A stretch of DNA of 64,000 nt, taken from assembly GCA_013822735.1 (NCBI GenBank), contig PNKZ01000011.1, forward strand, positions 62,001-126,000. The letters are read 5' to 3'. Source of the DNA: Pirellula sp. (lineage in GTDB: Bacteria > Planctomycetota > Planctomycetia > Pirellulales > PNKZ01). This document shows positions 63,976 through 64,000 of the stretch, in pieces. Every line of letters begins with the position of its first letter. Position 1 is the first letter of the stretch. The notes below the pieces were generated by a model that saw only the letters and a list, made by a program, of their open reading frames with translations, was not told the origin of the DNA and searched no databases. Position numbers and translations under genes: made by a program.

Positions 63976-64000
63976 ATCAACTATAGTTGATTGTTTTTTT
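63976..64000 (+). terminator. Palindrome followed by a T-run at the window edge
   Basis: ATCAACTATAGTTGAT is a 16-bp perfect palindrome, which can fold as a 6-bp stem with a TATA loop. It is followed by TGTTTTTTT. On the + strand this resembles an intrinsic terminator with an AT-rich stem, but no + strand gene ends nearby. The feature may belong to an element continuing outside the window, or be an operator for a gene there. Confidence 0.4.

Overview
The window looks like part of a planctomycete chromosome, most likely Pirellulales-like. The best evidence is a PSCyt1/DUF1549/DUF1553 protein followed directly by a Tat-exported DUF1501 protein, a pair highly characteristic of Planctomycetota. 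A Sec-exported Gfo/Idh/MocA protein, several exported TPR proteins and PEP-CTERM tails on giant beta-repeat proteins agree with this. The DNA is GC-rich, and no tRNA, rRNA, CRISPR array or insertion sequence was seen.

Region 1 (1-46.9 kb) holds two consecutive giant genes on the + strand. The first is cut by the left edge of the window (at least 7,580 codons) and the second is complete (7,841 aa). Both are Gly/Thr/Asn/Ser/Ala-rich proteins built from autotransporter-associated beta-strand (PATR) repeats. Both end in the same kind of roughly 200-residue C-terminal domain followed by a PEP-CTERM signal (VPEPGS, hydrophobic helix, Arg/Lys cluster), so they are probably exosortase-processed surface proteins. 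The first contains a very long internal tandem duplication (period about 4.25 kb). The second has an unusual N-terminus of about 162 residues with three hydrophobic segments.

Region 2 (47-53.4 kb) holds envelope genes. There is a TPR lipoprotein (+), then a convergent pair on the - strand: a planctomycete-type lipoprotein followed by a Wza-like polysaccharide export lipoprotein. A divergent 911-aa exported protein with three TPR blocks follows. A strong 14-bp-stem hairpin separates the convergent genes. PEP-CTERM/exosortase systems are generally linked to exopolysaccharide production, so regions 1 and 2 together are plausibly a surface-coat or biofilm-matrix locus. That link is inference; no exosortase or glycosyltransferase lies in the window.

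Region 3 (53.4-55.1 kb) is a small housekeeping group: a recognisable promoter, a 32-aa extremely basic protein missed by ordinary ORF length cut-offs, a FabZ-like hot-dog dehydratase and TrmB. Region 4 (55.1-59.8 kb) is the PSCyt1/DUF1549/LamG/DUF1553 gene and its DUF1501 partner, which are translationally coupled or nearly so.

Region 5 (59.8-64 kb) holds a LuxR-type regulator and an exported TPR protein (both -), then an 885-bp gene-free stretch unusually rich in short inverted and direct repeats. It ends with an exported Gfo/Idh/MocA oxidoreductase (+) and a NUDIX hydrolase (-). Start codons were moved from the longest reading frame to internal ATG/GTG codons where a ribosome-binding site, lipobox or signal peptide supports it.
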